Of a DNA stretch of 64,000 nt, positions 53,032-60,303 are shown in pieces. Below the pieces are notes generated by a model that saw only the letters and a list, made by a program, of their open reading frames with translations, was not told the DNA's origin and did not search any database. Position numbers and translations under genes: made by a program. Position 1 is the stretch's first letter. Every line of letters begins with the position of its first letter. Location: the NCBI GenBank assembly GCA_001796515.1, contig MGMS01000014.1, positions 1 to 64,000 of the forward strand, written 5' to 3'. The stretch is from Chloroflexi bacterium RBG_13_51_36 (GTDB taxonomy: Bacteria > Chloroflexota > Dehalococcoidia > GIF9 > AB-539-J10).

Positions 53032-53039
53032 GAATCCTG
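53032..53039. repeat. Right 8-bp target-site duplication of the insertion element
   Basis: GAATCCTG identical to 50561-50568. Confidence 0.9.
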
Positions 53040-53154
53040 ACACCGCGCCTGCAAGTGACATTCGCTTCTGCTCAATTCGGAATGCGAGTATATGCGAAAA
53101 ATGGATTTTGTGGTAAGATAGATATCAAACTCTCGCCGGGGGGAGCTTGAAACT

Positions 53155-53400
53155 ATGAGCGTACAAGCACAAGAACTAAAAAGATTAGCTGAGAAAGTCC
53201 TATCCGACCTGGGCGTTACGGATTATTCCGAATTGCAGCTTACGTACGCACTTAAGGTTGAAGGAAAATGGAGAGTAAGCTTTGACTATGGCCATCGTGG
53301 TGGCTTTGCCAGCGCTACTACTAGAAAGCTGGGGTCTTTCGCGGCTGATGCCAAAAGCGGCGAAATCGAGGGGATGTGGCTGGACAGGTCATGGAAGTAG
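53155..53400 (+). CDS. Small hypothetical protein
   Basis: An 81-residue soluble protein: helical start (AQELKRLAEKVLSDLGV) and a beta-rich second half (WRVSFDYGHRGGFASATTRK, GEIEGMWLD). GGGGGAG lies nine bases before the ATG. The family is not recognised; the pattern resembles small PepSY-like or stress proteins, but this is weak. Confidence 0.5.
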   Translation: MSVQAQELKRLAEKVLSDLGVTDYSELQLTYALKVEGKWRVSFDYGHRGGFASATTRKLGSFAADAKSGEIEGMWLDRSWK

Positions 53401-53591
53401 CTGGAAAGACTGTGCTCTGAACGGTCGAGAGAATCGCCCTGGCAGCTCCACAATGCAGTAATAGTCTCTCCCATACTCTTGAACAAAGCCCCGCAAATTC
53501 CGGACGCGTCACACCAATCGGTCCACCTAACCCGCACATGATACCCATGGTAGACTGATGGCCTGGCATCACACGTGAGATAGAGAGGAAC

Positions 53592-54476
53592 ATGTCAGCA
53601 AACTGGAAATCATCACCAACCATTGCCTTGGTTGCCCTTGTCGGGGTAACGGCGGTCTGGGGCTATACTTTTCTTGTCGTACAAGATGCCGTGGCGCGCA
53701 TGCCAGTTATGGACTTCCTGGCCTGGCGCTTCATAGTAGCCAGTGTCGTGATGATAGTCTTGCGTCCGACCTGCCTGCGTAACGTGACTCGTCTCGAACT
53801 GCTGCGCGGCCTTGGACTGGGCACAGTACTTGGACTGGGTTACACTACTCAAACATACGGATTGCGCTATACATCCGCAGCTATTTCGGGGTTCATTACC
53901 GGCATGTTTGTCGTTCTTACCCCCGTCATATCATGGATATTACTTCGCCGTAAGACCAACCGTAGTACCTGGCTGGTAGTGGCACTGGCTACTGTGGGCC
54001 TGGCATTGCTCACTCTCAACGGTTGGTCGGTTGGAATCGGTGAACTGCTCACGCTGGGATGTGCCGTATTTTTCGCGATTCATATAGTTGGTTTAGGTGA
54101 ATGGTCATCACAATATGAGCCGTACGCCTTTTCCCTGATTCAAATTGGGACTGTCGCCGTAATATCGCTCATAGCTGCCATACCCGGAGGAGTTGCCATG
54201 CCGCCGGACCCTGGAGCATGGGAAGTCGTGGTGATTACAGGGGTACTGGCAACCGCCGTCGCTTTTTTTGTACAGACGTGGGCTCAATCGCTTGTATCAG
54301 CAACGCGTGCAGCCGTGGTGATGACGATGGAGCCGGTGTTTGCCGGATTATTCGCCGTCGTCATCGGTGGAAACCAGCTGACACTGCGAACTCTCGGCGG
54401 TGCAGCGTGCATACTGGCAGCAATGTTTATTATCAATCTAAAGTCAAGTCGGAGCGTTACGCGACCGAAAACATGA
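53592..54476 (+). CDS. EamA/DMT-family transporter
   Basis: Ten hydrophobic segments in two EamA repeats: the first begins VALVGVTAVWGYTFLVVQ and includes FLAWRFIVASVVM and YTSAAISGFITGMFVVLTP; the second includes VFFAIHIVGLGEW and TWAQSLVSATRAAVVMTMEPVFAGLFAV. Such drug/metabolite transporters export amino acids or other small metabolites; the substrate cannot be predicted. GAGAGGAAC precedes the ATG. Confidence 0.92.
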   Translation: MSANWKSSPTIALVALVGVTAVWGYTFLVVQDAVARMPVMDFLAWRFIVASVVMIVLRPTCLRNVTRLELLRGLGLGTVLGLGYTTQTYGLRYTSAAISGFITGMFVVLTPVISWILLRRKTNRSTWLVVALATVGLALLTLNGWSVGIGELLTLGCAVFFAIHIVGLGEWSSQYEPYAFSLIQIGTVAVISLIAAIPGGVAMPPDPGAWEVVVITGVLATAVAFFVQTWAQSLVSATRAAVVMTMEPVFAGLFAVVIGGNQLTLRTLGGAACILAAMFIINLKSSRSVTRPKT

Positions 54477-54752
54477 CAGCTTGAATGAATTTCAGCGGCA
54501 GCACACCTGTCAGGCCTCTTCAAATTCAGCTATCTTGTCCGCAGAATAATGCGAGGGTTAGTCCACCGCCCGATTCAGAGAGCTCAAAGCCTTCTGCCAG
54601 CCGACCGGTATCGAATCTACAAAAAACACGAGAGAATTCATCCGGGGTTCATGGAGACTTCACGGAGAGTTCATCACGGTGATGCTAGGATATAGCCGCA
54701 CTGTAGCGAAACTCATCCCGCTATTGTGTTCACTCACCAACCTCCTTTACCG

Positions 54753-54781
54753 GGGGTCCCGGTCCACCAAGCCGGGACCCC
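54753..54781. terminator. Perfect 10-bp stem-loop between convergent genes
   Basis: GGGGTCCCGG (54753-54762) and CCGGGACCCC (54772-54781) form a perfect GC-rich stem with a 9-base loop. It lies between the ends of the EamA gene and the acyl-CoA carboxylase gene. There is no T-run on either side, so it is an atypical terminator or an mRNA-stabilising hairpin. Confidence 0.45.
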
Positions 54782-54861
54782 ATGACTTTGTGAGAGGGTG
54801 TGCTTTGAGGGGCGGAAGGTGAAGGCAGTAATCGTTTCTTCGCTATCAGAAAAATGCCAAA

Positions 54862-56499
54862 TCACCAGGTATCCACAAAATCATGGCCCGTTCTCCCGGT
54901 GCGTTCAGCGGGAACGGCTTTCAAGCCCTCCATAATCCATCTGCGCGTATCCGCCGGGTCGATAACCGCATCGATTTCGAGGTAAGAGGCCATATTGATG
55001 GCTTTCCCTCTATCATACGCCATGGCAACCAGCTTCTCGTAGAGCGCTTCACGTTCCTGCGGGTCTTTCACCGCCTCCAGTTCTTTCCTGAAACCGGCCC
55101 TGACCGCGCCCTCCAGTCCCATGCCGCCGAATTCCCCGGTCGGCCAGGCCACCGCAAAGAAAGGCTCGTGGAAGCCACCCTTAGCCATAGCCTGCGCTCC
55201 CAATCCGTATCCCCTGCGTAGAAAAACTGTAAAGAAAGGTACCGTTAAATGCGAGCCGACCACAAACATACGGCAAATGTGGCGGACCTGGGCGCGGCGT
55301 TCAATCTCCGGCCCCACCATAAATCCCGGAGTATCCACCAGGGACACCATGGGCAGACCATGCGCATTGCAGAGCTGCATGAGGCGTGCTGCCTTGTCCG
55401 CTCCTTCCGCTTCGATGGCCCCGGCCTGGTGTTTGCAGTCATTGGCCATAACGCCGAAAGGTTTGCCCTCGATGCGTACTAAACCCGTAACCATCTCCGG
55501 CCCGAATTTGGGTCTTAGCTCGAGAAATGAGTCCGCATCAGCCATCGTTTTTATAATAGCCCGCACATCATAAACGTATCTTCGCTGCTCCGGAATCATG
55601 TTGCGAAGAAGGCGCTGGTCGGCGGCCTCCCACTGGGAAGTCGCTCCCTGAAAATAGGAAAGGTATTTCCTGGCGACCATGACCGCTTCCGCGTCGTCAG
55701 CCACGGCGATGTCGACAACGCCGTTATTCGTTTGCACACTCATAGGCCCGATATCCTCCGGCTTGAAAGAACCCAGTCCTCCGCCTTCGATCATAACCGG
55801 GCCGGCCATCCCGATGTTGGCATTCTGGGCCGCGATAATCACGTCGCAGCATCCCAGCAAGACAGCGTTGCCGGCAAAACATCGGCCCGATACGACGCCT
55901 ACCACCGGAACTTTTCCGCTCAATCTGGCAAACATGGCGAAGGTGGCCAGGTCCAGACCCGCCACCACCACGCCATCCGCATCGACGTCGCCCGGCCTGC
56001 CGCCGCCGCCCTCAGCAAAAAGGACCACGGGCAGACGCTGCTCGTGGGCCAATCTCAGCATACGGTCTTTTTTCTTGTGCCCAAAAAATCCCTGGGTGCC
56101 GGCCAGAACCGTATAATCGTAGGCTATCACCATGCAGCGGGCCTTATCTTCTCCAAACAACGCCCCGTTGACCTGTCCGATGCCGGCAACCACCGCATCG
56201 GCCGGGGTTTTGCTCATGAGGTCCTCCATGGTTCGACGTTGACGCTGGGCAGCGACCGCCAGGGCGCCGTATTCCATGAAGTGCCCGTCACAGAGCTCTG
56301 CTATGTTTTCGCGAATCGTGCGCTGGCCTGTCTCCCGCCGTCGCGCCACCGCCTCGGGGCGCCGCTCGTCAAGGCCCCGGGAATGCCTCTCTATCACCTC
56401 CTTGAGATCAGCCCGCATCGGCTCCTCATGAACCTGTTTATCCCTCGACTTAGACCCTCTTTCTCCCTTCAGTTCGTCTTTGCCCTTAGGTTTTTTCAT
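54862..56499 (-). CDS. Acyl-CoA carboxylase carboxyltransferase subunit
   Basis: A biotin-dependent carboxyltransferase of about 545 residues with both crotonase-like halves: GHKKKDRMLRLAHEQRLPVVLFAEGGGGRPGD and the oxyanion GRCFAGNAVLLGCCDV in the first, LVDTPGFMVGPEIERR and GFHEPFFAVAWPTGEFGGMGLEGAV in the second. The length and pattern fit propionyl- or methylcrotonyl-CoA carboxylase beta chains. No biotin carboxylase gene adjoins it. The Lys-rich N-terminal extension (MKKPKGKDELKGERG...) is unusual. GGAGG nine bases upstream supports the start at 56499. Confidence 0.9.
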   Translation of the reverse strand: MKKPKGKDELKGERGSKSRDKQVHEEPMRADLKEVIERHSRGLDERRPEAVARRRETGQRTIRENIAELCDGHFMEYGALAVAAQRQRRTMEDLMSKTPADAVVAGIGQVNGALFGEDKARCMVIAYDYTVLAGTQGFFGHKKKDRMLRLAHEQRLPVVLFAEGGGGRPGDVDADGVVVAGLDLATFAMFARLSGKVPVVGVVSGRCFAGNAVLLGCCDVIIAAQNANIGMAGPVMIEGGGLGSFKPEDIGPMSVQTNNGVVDIAVADDAEAVMVARKYLSYFQGATSQWEAADQRLLRNMIPEQRRYVYDVRAIIKTMADADSFLELRPKFGPEMVTGLVRIEGKPFGVMANDCKHQAGAIEAEGADKAARLMQLCNAHGLPMVSLVDTPGFMVGPEIERRAQVRHICRMFVVGSHLTVPFFTVFLRRGYGLGAQAMAKGGFHEPFFAVAWPTGEFGGMGLEGAVRAGFRKELEAVKDPQEREALYEKLVAMAYDRGKAINMASYLEIDAVIDPADTRRWIMEGLKAVPAERTGRTGHDFVDTW

Positions 56500-56647
56500 G
56501 TGCGGCGTCCTCCTGCATGGCGTGACCAGAGTTGTTGACAAGAAGAATTATAACAAGGGCAGGGAAATCCTTCTGCCCATCCAACAGCGAAGCTAGTCTT
56601 TCTAGGAAGTCGGCAAGAAGTCTCCCATTAGATATTAGTCTGTAAAA

Positions 56648-56712
56648 TGTTATAACTTTTCAACTTTTTCCCGCTCAATTTTATGACTCCGCTATCTCCC
56701 GGCTGCTAGAAT
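56648..56712 (+). promoter_or_regulatory. 65-bp stress-type promoter module, copy h
   Basis: TGTTATAA starts at 56648. TTTTATGACT gives the -35 at 56683-56688, and the -10 TAGAAT is at 56707-56712 after 18 bp. It lies 167 bp before the DUF1059-type gene. Confidence 0.85.
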
Positions 56713-56879
56713 CAAACTGTCAGACAAAAGCGCCCGGTGGAATTCAAGACAAGGAATCCGAGAATGAAAGAGAGGGCTGAGCACGATGGAGTTCCTCAAG
56801 GAGGTGAAGGATGTAGATTGAAGCTTTGGCGATTGATTCCAACACATATTTGTCCAGGATAGAACAAGGAGGTCAAAAG

Positions 56880-57050
56880 ATGGCATCATTCAAGTGTAAG
56901 GACATGGGTATGAAATGCGCTTTCGAGGTGAAGGACGAAAATGAGGATGAACTGAAGGAAGTGATTGCCCTTCATGGCAAGAAATCGCACAACATAACAG
57001 AATTTTCGCCCGATATGATGGAGAAGGTAAAGAAAGCAATCAAGAAATGA
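56880..57050 (+). CDS. DUF1059 family small protein
   Basis: A 56-residue protein, MASFKCKDMGMKCAFEVKDE then NEDELKEVIALHGKKSHNI, with the two conserved cysteines and the HGKKSHN motif of DUF1059. AGGAGGTCAAAAG precedes the ATG. Function unknown; the cysteines could bind a metal. Promoter module h places it in the stress regulon. Confidence 0.85.
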   Translation: MASFKCKDMGMKCAFEVKDENEDELKEVIALHGKKSHNITEFSPDMMEKVKKAIKK

Positions 57051-57166
57051 CCGATGCAAGATCGAATTGGCGGCAATTTCCTGCTAGACTATTGTGGTAA
57101 ATCAGGTCGGTAGCGAATCTGCGATGACTGGAAGACCAATTCAAGTTGGCAAAGAAAGGAGGTAAC

Positions 57167-57382
57167 ATGCCTGTTAGAAAAACTAGTGCGGTGAAGAAAG
57201 CTAGTGCAGCGAAGAAGCCCCGAGCAACCAGAAAGACCTCTGAGGGTGACAACTACGTCTGCGGCGTATGTGGACTATCCGTAATAGTTGACGACGTGTG
57301 CGGTTGCGGAGAGGTCCATGAGATCATTTGCTGCGAGAAACCCATGAAGAAGAGAACGACCAGGGCCAAAGCCGCAAAATAG
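57167..57382 (+). CDS. Desulforedoxin-like metal-site protein with a histone-like basic tail
   Basis: The 71-residue protein has an N-terminal Lys/Ala-rich stretch (about residues 1-27, KKASAAKKPRATRKTS) like histone H1 tails, then a compact domain with YVCGVCGL, GCGE and IICCEKPMKK. CxxC and a later CC pair followed by xKPM are the four iron ligands of desulforedoxin and the N-terminal domain of superoxide reductases. A short basic tail follows. It might bind DNA through the tail while carrying a rubredoxin-like iron or zinc. AGGAGGTAAC fixes the start. Confidence 0.75.
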   Translation: MPVRKTSAVKKASAAKKPRATRKTSEGDNYVCGVCGLSVIVDDVCGCGEVHEIICCEKPMKKRTTRAKAAK

Positions 57383-57584
57383 ATACGTGCTCCGGAGTTA
57401 TTACCCGTTAGGCAACTGAACAGAATAGCGTTACCTCGGTCACATGTTGGCCAGAAGCGCTTCTTTGTCTAGTGCTGTAAATAGGGCCCGCAGAGGCACG
57501 CTTGATGGCATGGTGTGTCTCGTCAGCGAGCCATACTTGGCCCATTCGAAGTCGATTTCAAAGCGGTGTCACCACCAGCGTCCA

Positions 57585-57655
57585 GGGGAAGGATGAACTC
57601 CAACACCCACGCTTTTCAGGACATGACCCTAAGTCGCTAGAGTTCCGGGACGCCA
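57585..57655 (-). pseudogene. Degenerate tRNA-Leu remnant
   Basis: The plus strand reads GGGGAAGGATGAACTCCAAC, then ACCCACGCTTTTCAGGACAT and GACCCTAAGTCGC. It aligns with 50424-50490 of the tRNA-Leu gene, including the TpsiC arm and the anticodon loop (CCTAAGTC). The 5' half is replaced by other sequence (AGTTCCGGGACG), which begins a TGTCCC-ended repeat. It cannot fold as a tRNA. Confidence 0.5.
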
Positions 57656-57700
57656 CATTGATCAGCCCTATCCCAAATCAGGTATCATGTCCCCCAGAAT
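57641..57700. repeat. TGTCCC-ended dispersed repeat, diverged copy
   Basis: It starts AGTTCCGGGACGCCA, has CCCAAATCAGGTATCATG in the middle, and ends TCCCCCAGAAT. It is related to the copies at 58394, 60114 and 63281. Confidence 0.65.
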
Positions 57701-57703
57701 ACC

Positions 57704-58045
57704 CTACTTGAGTCCCAGGGCATCTCGCAGGTTGCCTTCGATTCTTCTCATATCCGGCAGGGGCATTATTCCAAGCTTCTTTGCTATCATGCCCTGCTTT
57801 ATCGTCCTTACAATCCCTGTGGCGACGGAGGGGAAAAGCAGCCCAGCCTCCCGCCAGTCGCTGATAAGGTGGTCGCCCACCAATATCCGGTCGGTCCTGC
57901 TGGTGATTGCCGCAATTATAGCCTCCTGACGGCTTTGATGGTAAGCGTCTGAGCTTACTATGACTGCCGGACGCTGCCTCTCTCCAGTTTCATCGGAGAA
58001 GATAAACCTGACAAGGACTACATCTCCGCGTTCATACCCGGTCAT
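57704..58045 (-). CDS. MazF/PemK-like toxin of an HTH-type pair
   Basis: About 113 residues with a PemK-type start YERGDVVLVRFIFSDETGERQRPAVIVSS, then AIIAAITSR and the C-terminal GIVRTIKQGMIAKKLGIMP. Predicted RNA endonuclease. ATGs at 58081 and 58054 are alternatives; AAAGG nine bases before 58045 favours it. The gene overlaps the 3' end of the HTH antitoxin gene. Confidence 0.8.
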   Translation of the reverse strand: MTGYERGDVVLVRFIFSDETGERQRPAVIVSSDAYHQSRQEAIIAAITSRTDRILVGDHLISDWREAGLLFPSVATGIVRTIKQGMIAKKLGIMPLPDMRRIEGNLRDALGLK

Positions 58046-58313
58046 AAGCGGCATCCTTTTCACTATCCCAGACTTCGGCAAGAACCGGGTCGGCTTTTGC
58101 AGATAACTTCAGAAGCGTCTCTACATCTGCAATCTCCTCTCCTGGACGGGGCACCTTATCTATGTCTTGTTTACGAAACCGGCGATGACGTTCCTTACCA
58201 ATCCGAAAAGCTGGCAACCTGCCTTCCTTGGTCAGTTTGTAGATAGTCCTTCTGGATACACATAGGTATTCAGCAGCTTCCTCAACTGTAAACCATTCTT
58301 TAGTGATTACCAT
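58032..58313 (-). CDS. MerR/excisionase-type HTH protein, probable antitoxin
   Basis: The 93-residue protein has an excisionase-type winged helix (FTVEEAAEYLCVSRRTIYKLTKEGRLPAFRIGKERHRRFRKQDID) and a short C-terminal region (LLKLSAKADPVLAEVWDSEKD) that may bind the toxin. GGAGG is seven bases before the ATG at 58313. Overlap with the MazF-like gene shows that the two form a toxin-antitoxin pair with an unrelated antitoxin type from that at 19812. Confidence 0.8.
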   Translation of the reverse strand: MVITKEWFTVEEAAEYLCVSRRTIYKLTKEGRLPAFRIGKERHRRFRKQDIDKVPRPGEEIADVETLLKLSAKADPVLAEVWDSEKDAAYDRV

Positions 58314-58393
58314 GAGCATACCTCCATACACGCTCGTGTTCGTGTTTGATGTCATTCTAGCACATGTGCGCACATAAAAGCAATACTGGAGAA

Positions 58394-58452
58394 ATTCCAG
58401 GGACACCACACCAATTGGGCTCACCACAAATCAGGTATTATGTCCCCGGAAT
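58394..58452. repeat. TGTCCC-ended dispersed repeat
   Basis: ATTCCAGGGACACCACACCA begins the element and CAGGTATTATGTCCCCGGAAT ends it; the terminal 12 bases are inverted copies. It lies 80 bp upstream of the HTH antitoxin gene. Confidence 0.75.
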
Positions 58453-58512
58453 ACAAGGAAGCGTACTGGTTTCCCCTGCACTCCCGCGGCCCAGGATGAG
58501 CAGGGGGCAACA

Positions 58513-60018
58513 TCACGGCATCGTTGTCTCGAATCGCCTCTTGTCTTTTTTGCAGACTATCTGTGTTACATTGCGACCGGACATCGCGGCCGTGGGCAGG
58601 CCTCCACCGGGTTCAACCCACTGTCCGGCCATATAGAAGTTATCCAGTCCGGGCAACGTTTTGCTCATATGCATCCTGATAGACTGGGCTGAGGGCAACC
58701 ATCCCTCATAACTACCCCGCCAGCTGCCGGTATATCTCTCCCAGGTCATAGGCGTGGCAACATCATGCATCTCCACCTTAGCGGCTAGCCCGGGGAAACG
58801 CCGGTCAAGCGCAGTAATTACCTGCTCGGCGATCTGCTCCTTCTCCGCATTATAGCGCTCAGGCTCTTGTCTCAGCTTCTTCCAGTAATCATAATCAGTA
58901 TTGAACTGGACTTTTAATACGGTCTTGCCCTTTGGGGCCAGGGTGGGGTCAAAGTCGTAAATCTGCACGCCCAGCCGCTTATGCTCCTGCCCGGCAATAG
59001 TAATCGGCTTGTCAAGGGGGAAGCTCATGCCGGCTACTGAGGACACGTTATCAAATGAGCGAGCTACCCCCAGGCCGATATATACTAACGGCGGAAACAG
59101 CTTAGGATTATCGTAATAACCCCGGGTTTTCTCATCAATGTATCTTCCATCGAGCATATCAAAAATGGTGGTGTGCCCATCGGCGGCCGAGATGATGATA
59201 TCGCCATGGTGCTCTGTCCCGTCAGCTAGCCGCACGCCAACCGCCTTGTCATTCTTCACCAGGATTTTGTCAACCCTTGATTTGCAGTGAAGCTGACCGC
59301 CCAAACTGAGATAACGACGCTCAATGGCGTCGGACAGCGCCAGGCCGCCGCCCACTAGATAACCAGCCGCCTTCTGGTGCAGCCAGGCAAGCGTCATCAG
59401 CATGAATACCAGGGGAAAATCAGCGAAGTCAGCGACGAATGCTGTGGAGAAAGCCGCGCGCAGGAAGGGATTCTGGAAACGCCGGGCGGCATCACGAGAC
59501 GGGACCTTGCCCCATTTTTTCATAAATCTTAACAGGGGAAACATGGTAAACATCATCTTGAGTCCGTCAATCGGGCTGTATAGTTCGGGGGCTTTCTCTA
59601 TAGGCATGCTCACATGACTGCAGTCACGCACCCCTTTGATAAATTCTTCGATAACATCCTTGTCCTCCGGGGCAAGCTCCTTCATATGCTGCTCCAGACG
59701 GTCAATGTGAGCATAGACAGTAAAGACCTTGCCTCCCTCCCCTTCAACACTTATGTACCGCTCATGGTCAACGATATTCCACCCCTGCGCCACCCCTAAC
59801 TCTTCCCAGATATGGTAGAAGCTGTTTGCCGGATTGGTGCCCACCAGCCAATGCATACAGCCATCAATGGTATAGCCCTTGCGTTTCCAGCCAGTGCACA
59901 CCCCACCGCTCTTGTCGTGCATCTCAAATATCCGGGTCTGGTAGCCATTCATCTGTCCGTAGCACCCGGCAGACAGCCCGGTAATGCCCGCCCCGATGAT
60001 AATCATTGACTTTTTCAT
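58513..60018 (-). CDS. Phytoene desaturase-like FAD oxidoreductase
   Basis: The 501-residue protein has an N-terminal dinucleotide fold IIIGAGITGLSAGCYGQMNG followed by EMHDKSGGVCTGWKRKGYTIDGCMHW, typical of the CrtI/carotenoid isomerase/retinol saturase group. The central region has GGGLALSDAIERRYLSLGGQ and the C-terminal FAD segment FYMAGQWVEPGGGLPTAAMSG. No carotenoid synthesis genes adjoin it, so its substrate is open. GGAGG five bases before 60018 fixes the start. Confidence 0.88.
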   Translation of the reverse strand: MKKSMIIIGAGITGLSAGCYGQMNGYQTRIFEMHDKSGGVCTGWKRKGYTIDGCMHWLVGTNPANSFYHIWEELGVAQGWNIVDHERYISVEGEGGKVFTVYAHIDRLEQHMKELAPEDKDVIEEFIKGVRDCSHVSMPIEKAPELYSPIDGLKMMFTMFPLLRFMKKWGKVPSRDAARRFQNPFLRAAFSTAFVADFADFPLVFMLMTLAWLHQKAAGYLVGGGLALSDAIERRYLSLGGQLHCKSRVDKILVKNDKAVGVRLADGTEHHGDIIISAADGHTTIFDMLDGRYIDEKTRGYYDNPKLFPPLVYIGLGVARSFDNVSSVAGMSFPLDKPITIAGQEHKRLGVQIYDFDPTLAPKGKTVLKVQFNTDYDYWKKLRQEPERYNAEKEQIAEQVITALDRRFPGLAAKVEMHDVATPMTWERYTGSWRGSYEGWLPSAQSIRMHMSKTLPGLDNFYMAGQWVEPGGGLPTAAMSGRNVTQIVCKKDKRRFETTMP

Positions 60019-60113
60019 CGTCGCCTCCGAGACCAATTCCAAAGTGATTATACTACAAGACCATGCACTCCATGATTGATGAGGCAGCTATTTAGTGCCT
60101 CTTCGGGTTGGAA

Positions 60114-60172
60114 AGCGCAGGGACACCATACCAATTAGGCCTACTACAAATCAGGTATTATGTCCCCGGAAT
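60114..60172. repeat. TGTCCC-ended dispersed repeat
   Basis: GCAGGGACACCATACCAATT begins and CAGGTATTATGTCCCCGGAAT ends it. The core GGCCTACTACAAATC is identical to the copy at 63281. It sits upstream of the DAC gene. Confidence 0.75.
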
Positions 60173-60193
60173 ACCCTTTATACCGATTCACTC

Positions 60194-60222
60194 TTGACTA
60201 GTACCTACAAAGATTGTATAAT
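60194..60222 (+). promoter_or_regulatory. Promoter of the DAC-SEFIR operon
   Basis: TTGACT (60194-60199) and TATAAT (60217-60222) are spaced by 17 bp, 81 bp before the ATG at 60304. Confidence 0.65.
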
Positions 60223-60303
60223 TATGTAAACTGGGTGAATGGCTTCGGCATCCCGGCCGAAAGGTATGTAAATATGTAAGCGTCGCAAACGATAGGGTAA
60301 CCC

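Noticed and set aside
55732-56538. 268-codon plus frame opposite the carboxyltransferase gene
   Set aside because: Antisense to a clear acyl-CoA carboxylase gene; sequence is His/Arg-rich and looks like a reverse-complement shadow.
56764-56862. 32-codon frame (MKERAEHDGVPQGG...) between promoter module h and DUF1059
   Set aside because: No ribosome site before it and an internal AGGAGGTG-like word; more likely untranslated leader.
50420-57655. Genomic island bounded by tRNA-Leu and its remnant
   Set aside because: No integrase is present and most genes between look ordinary, so an island is not asserted. Only the insertion element inside is certain.
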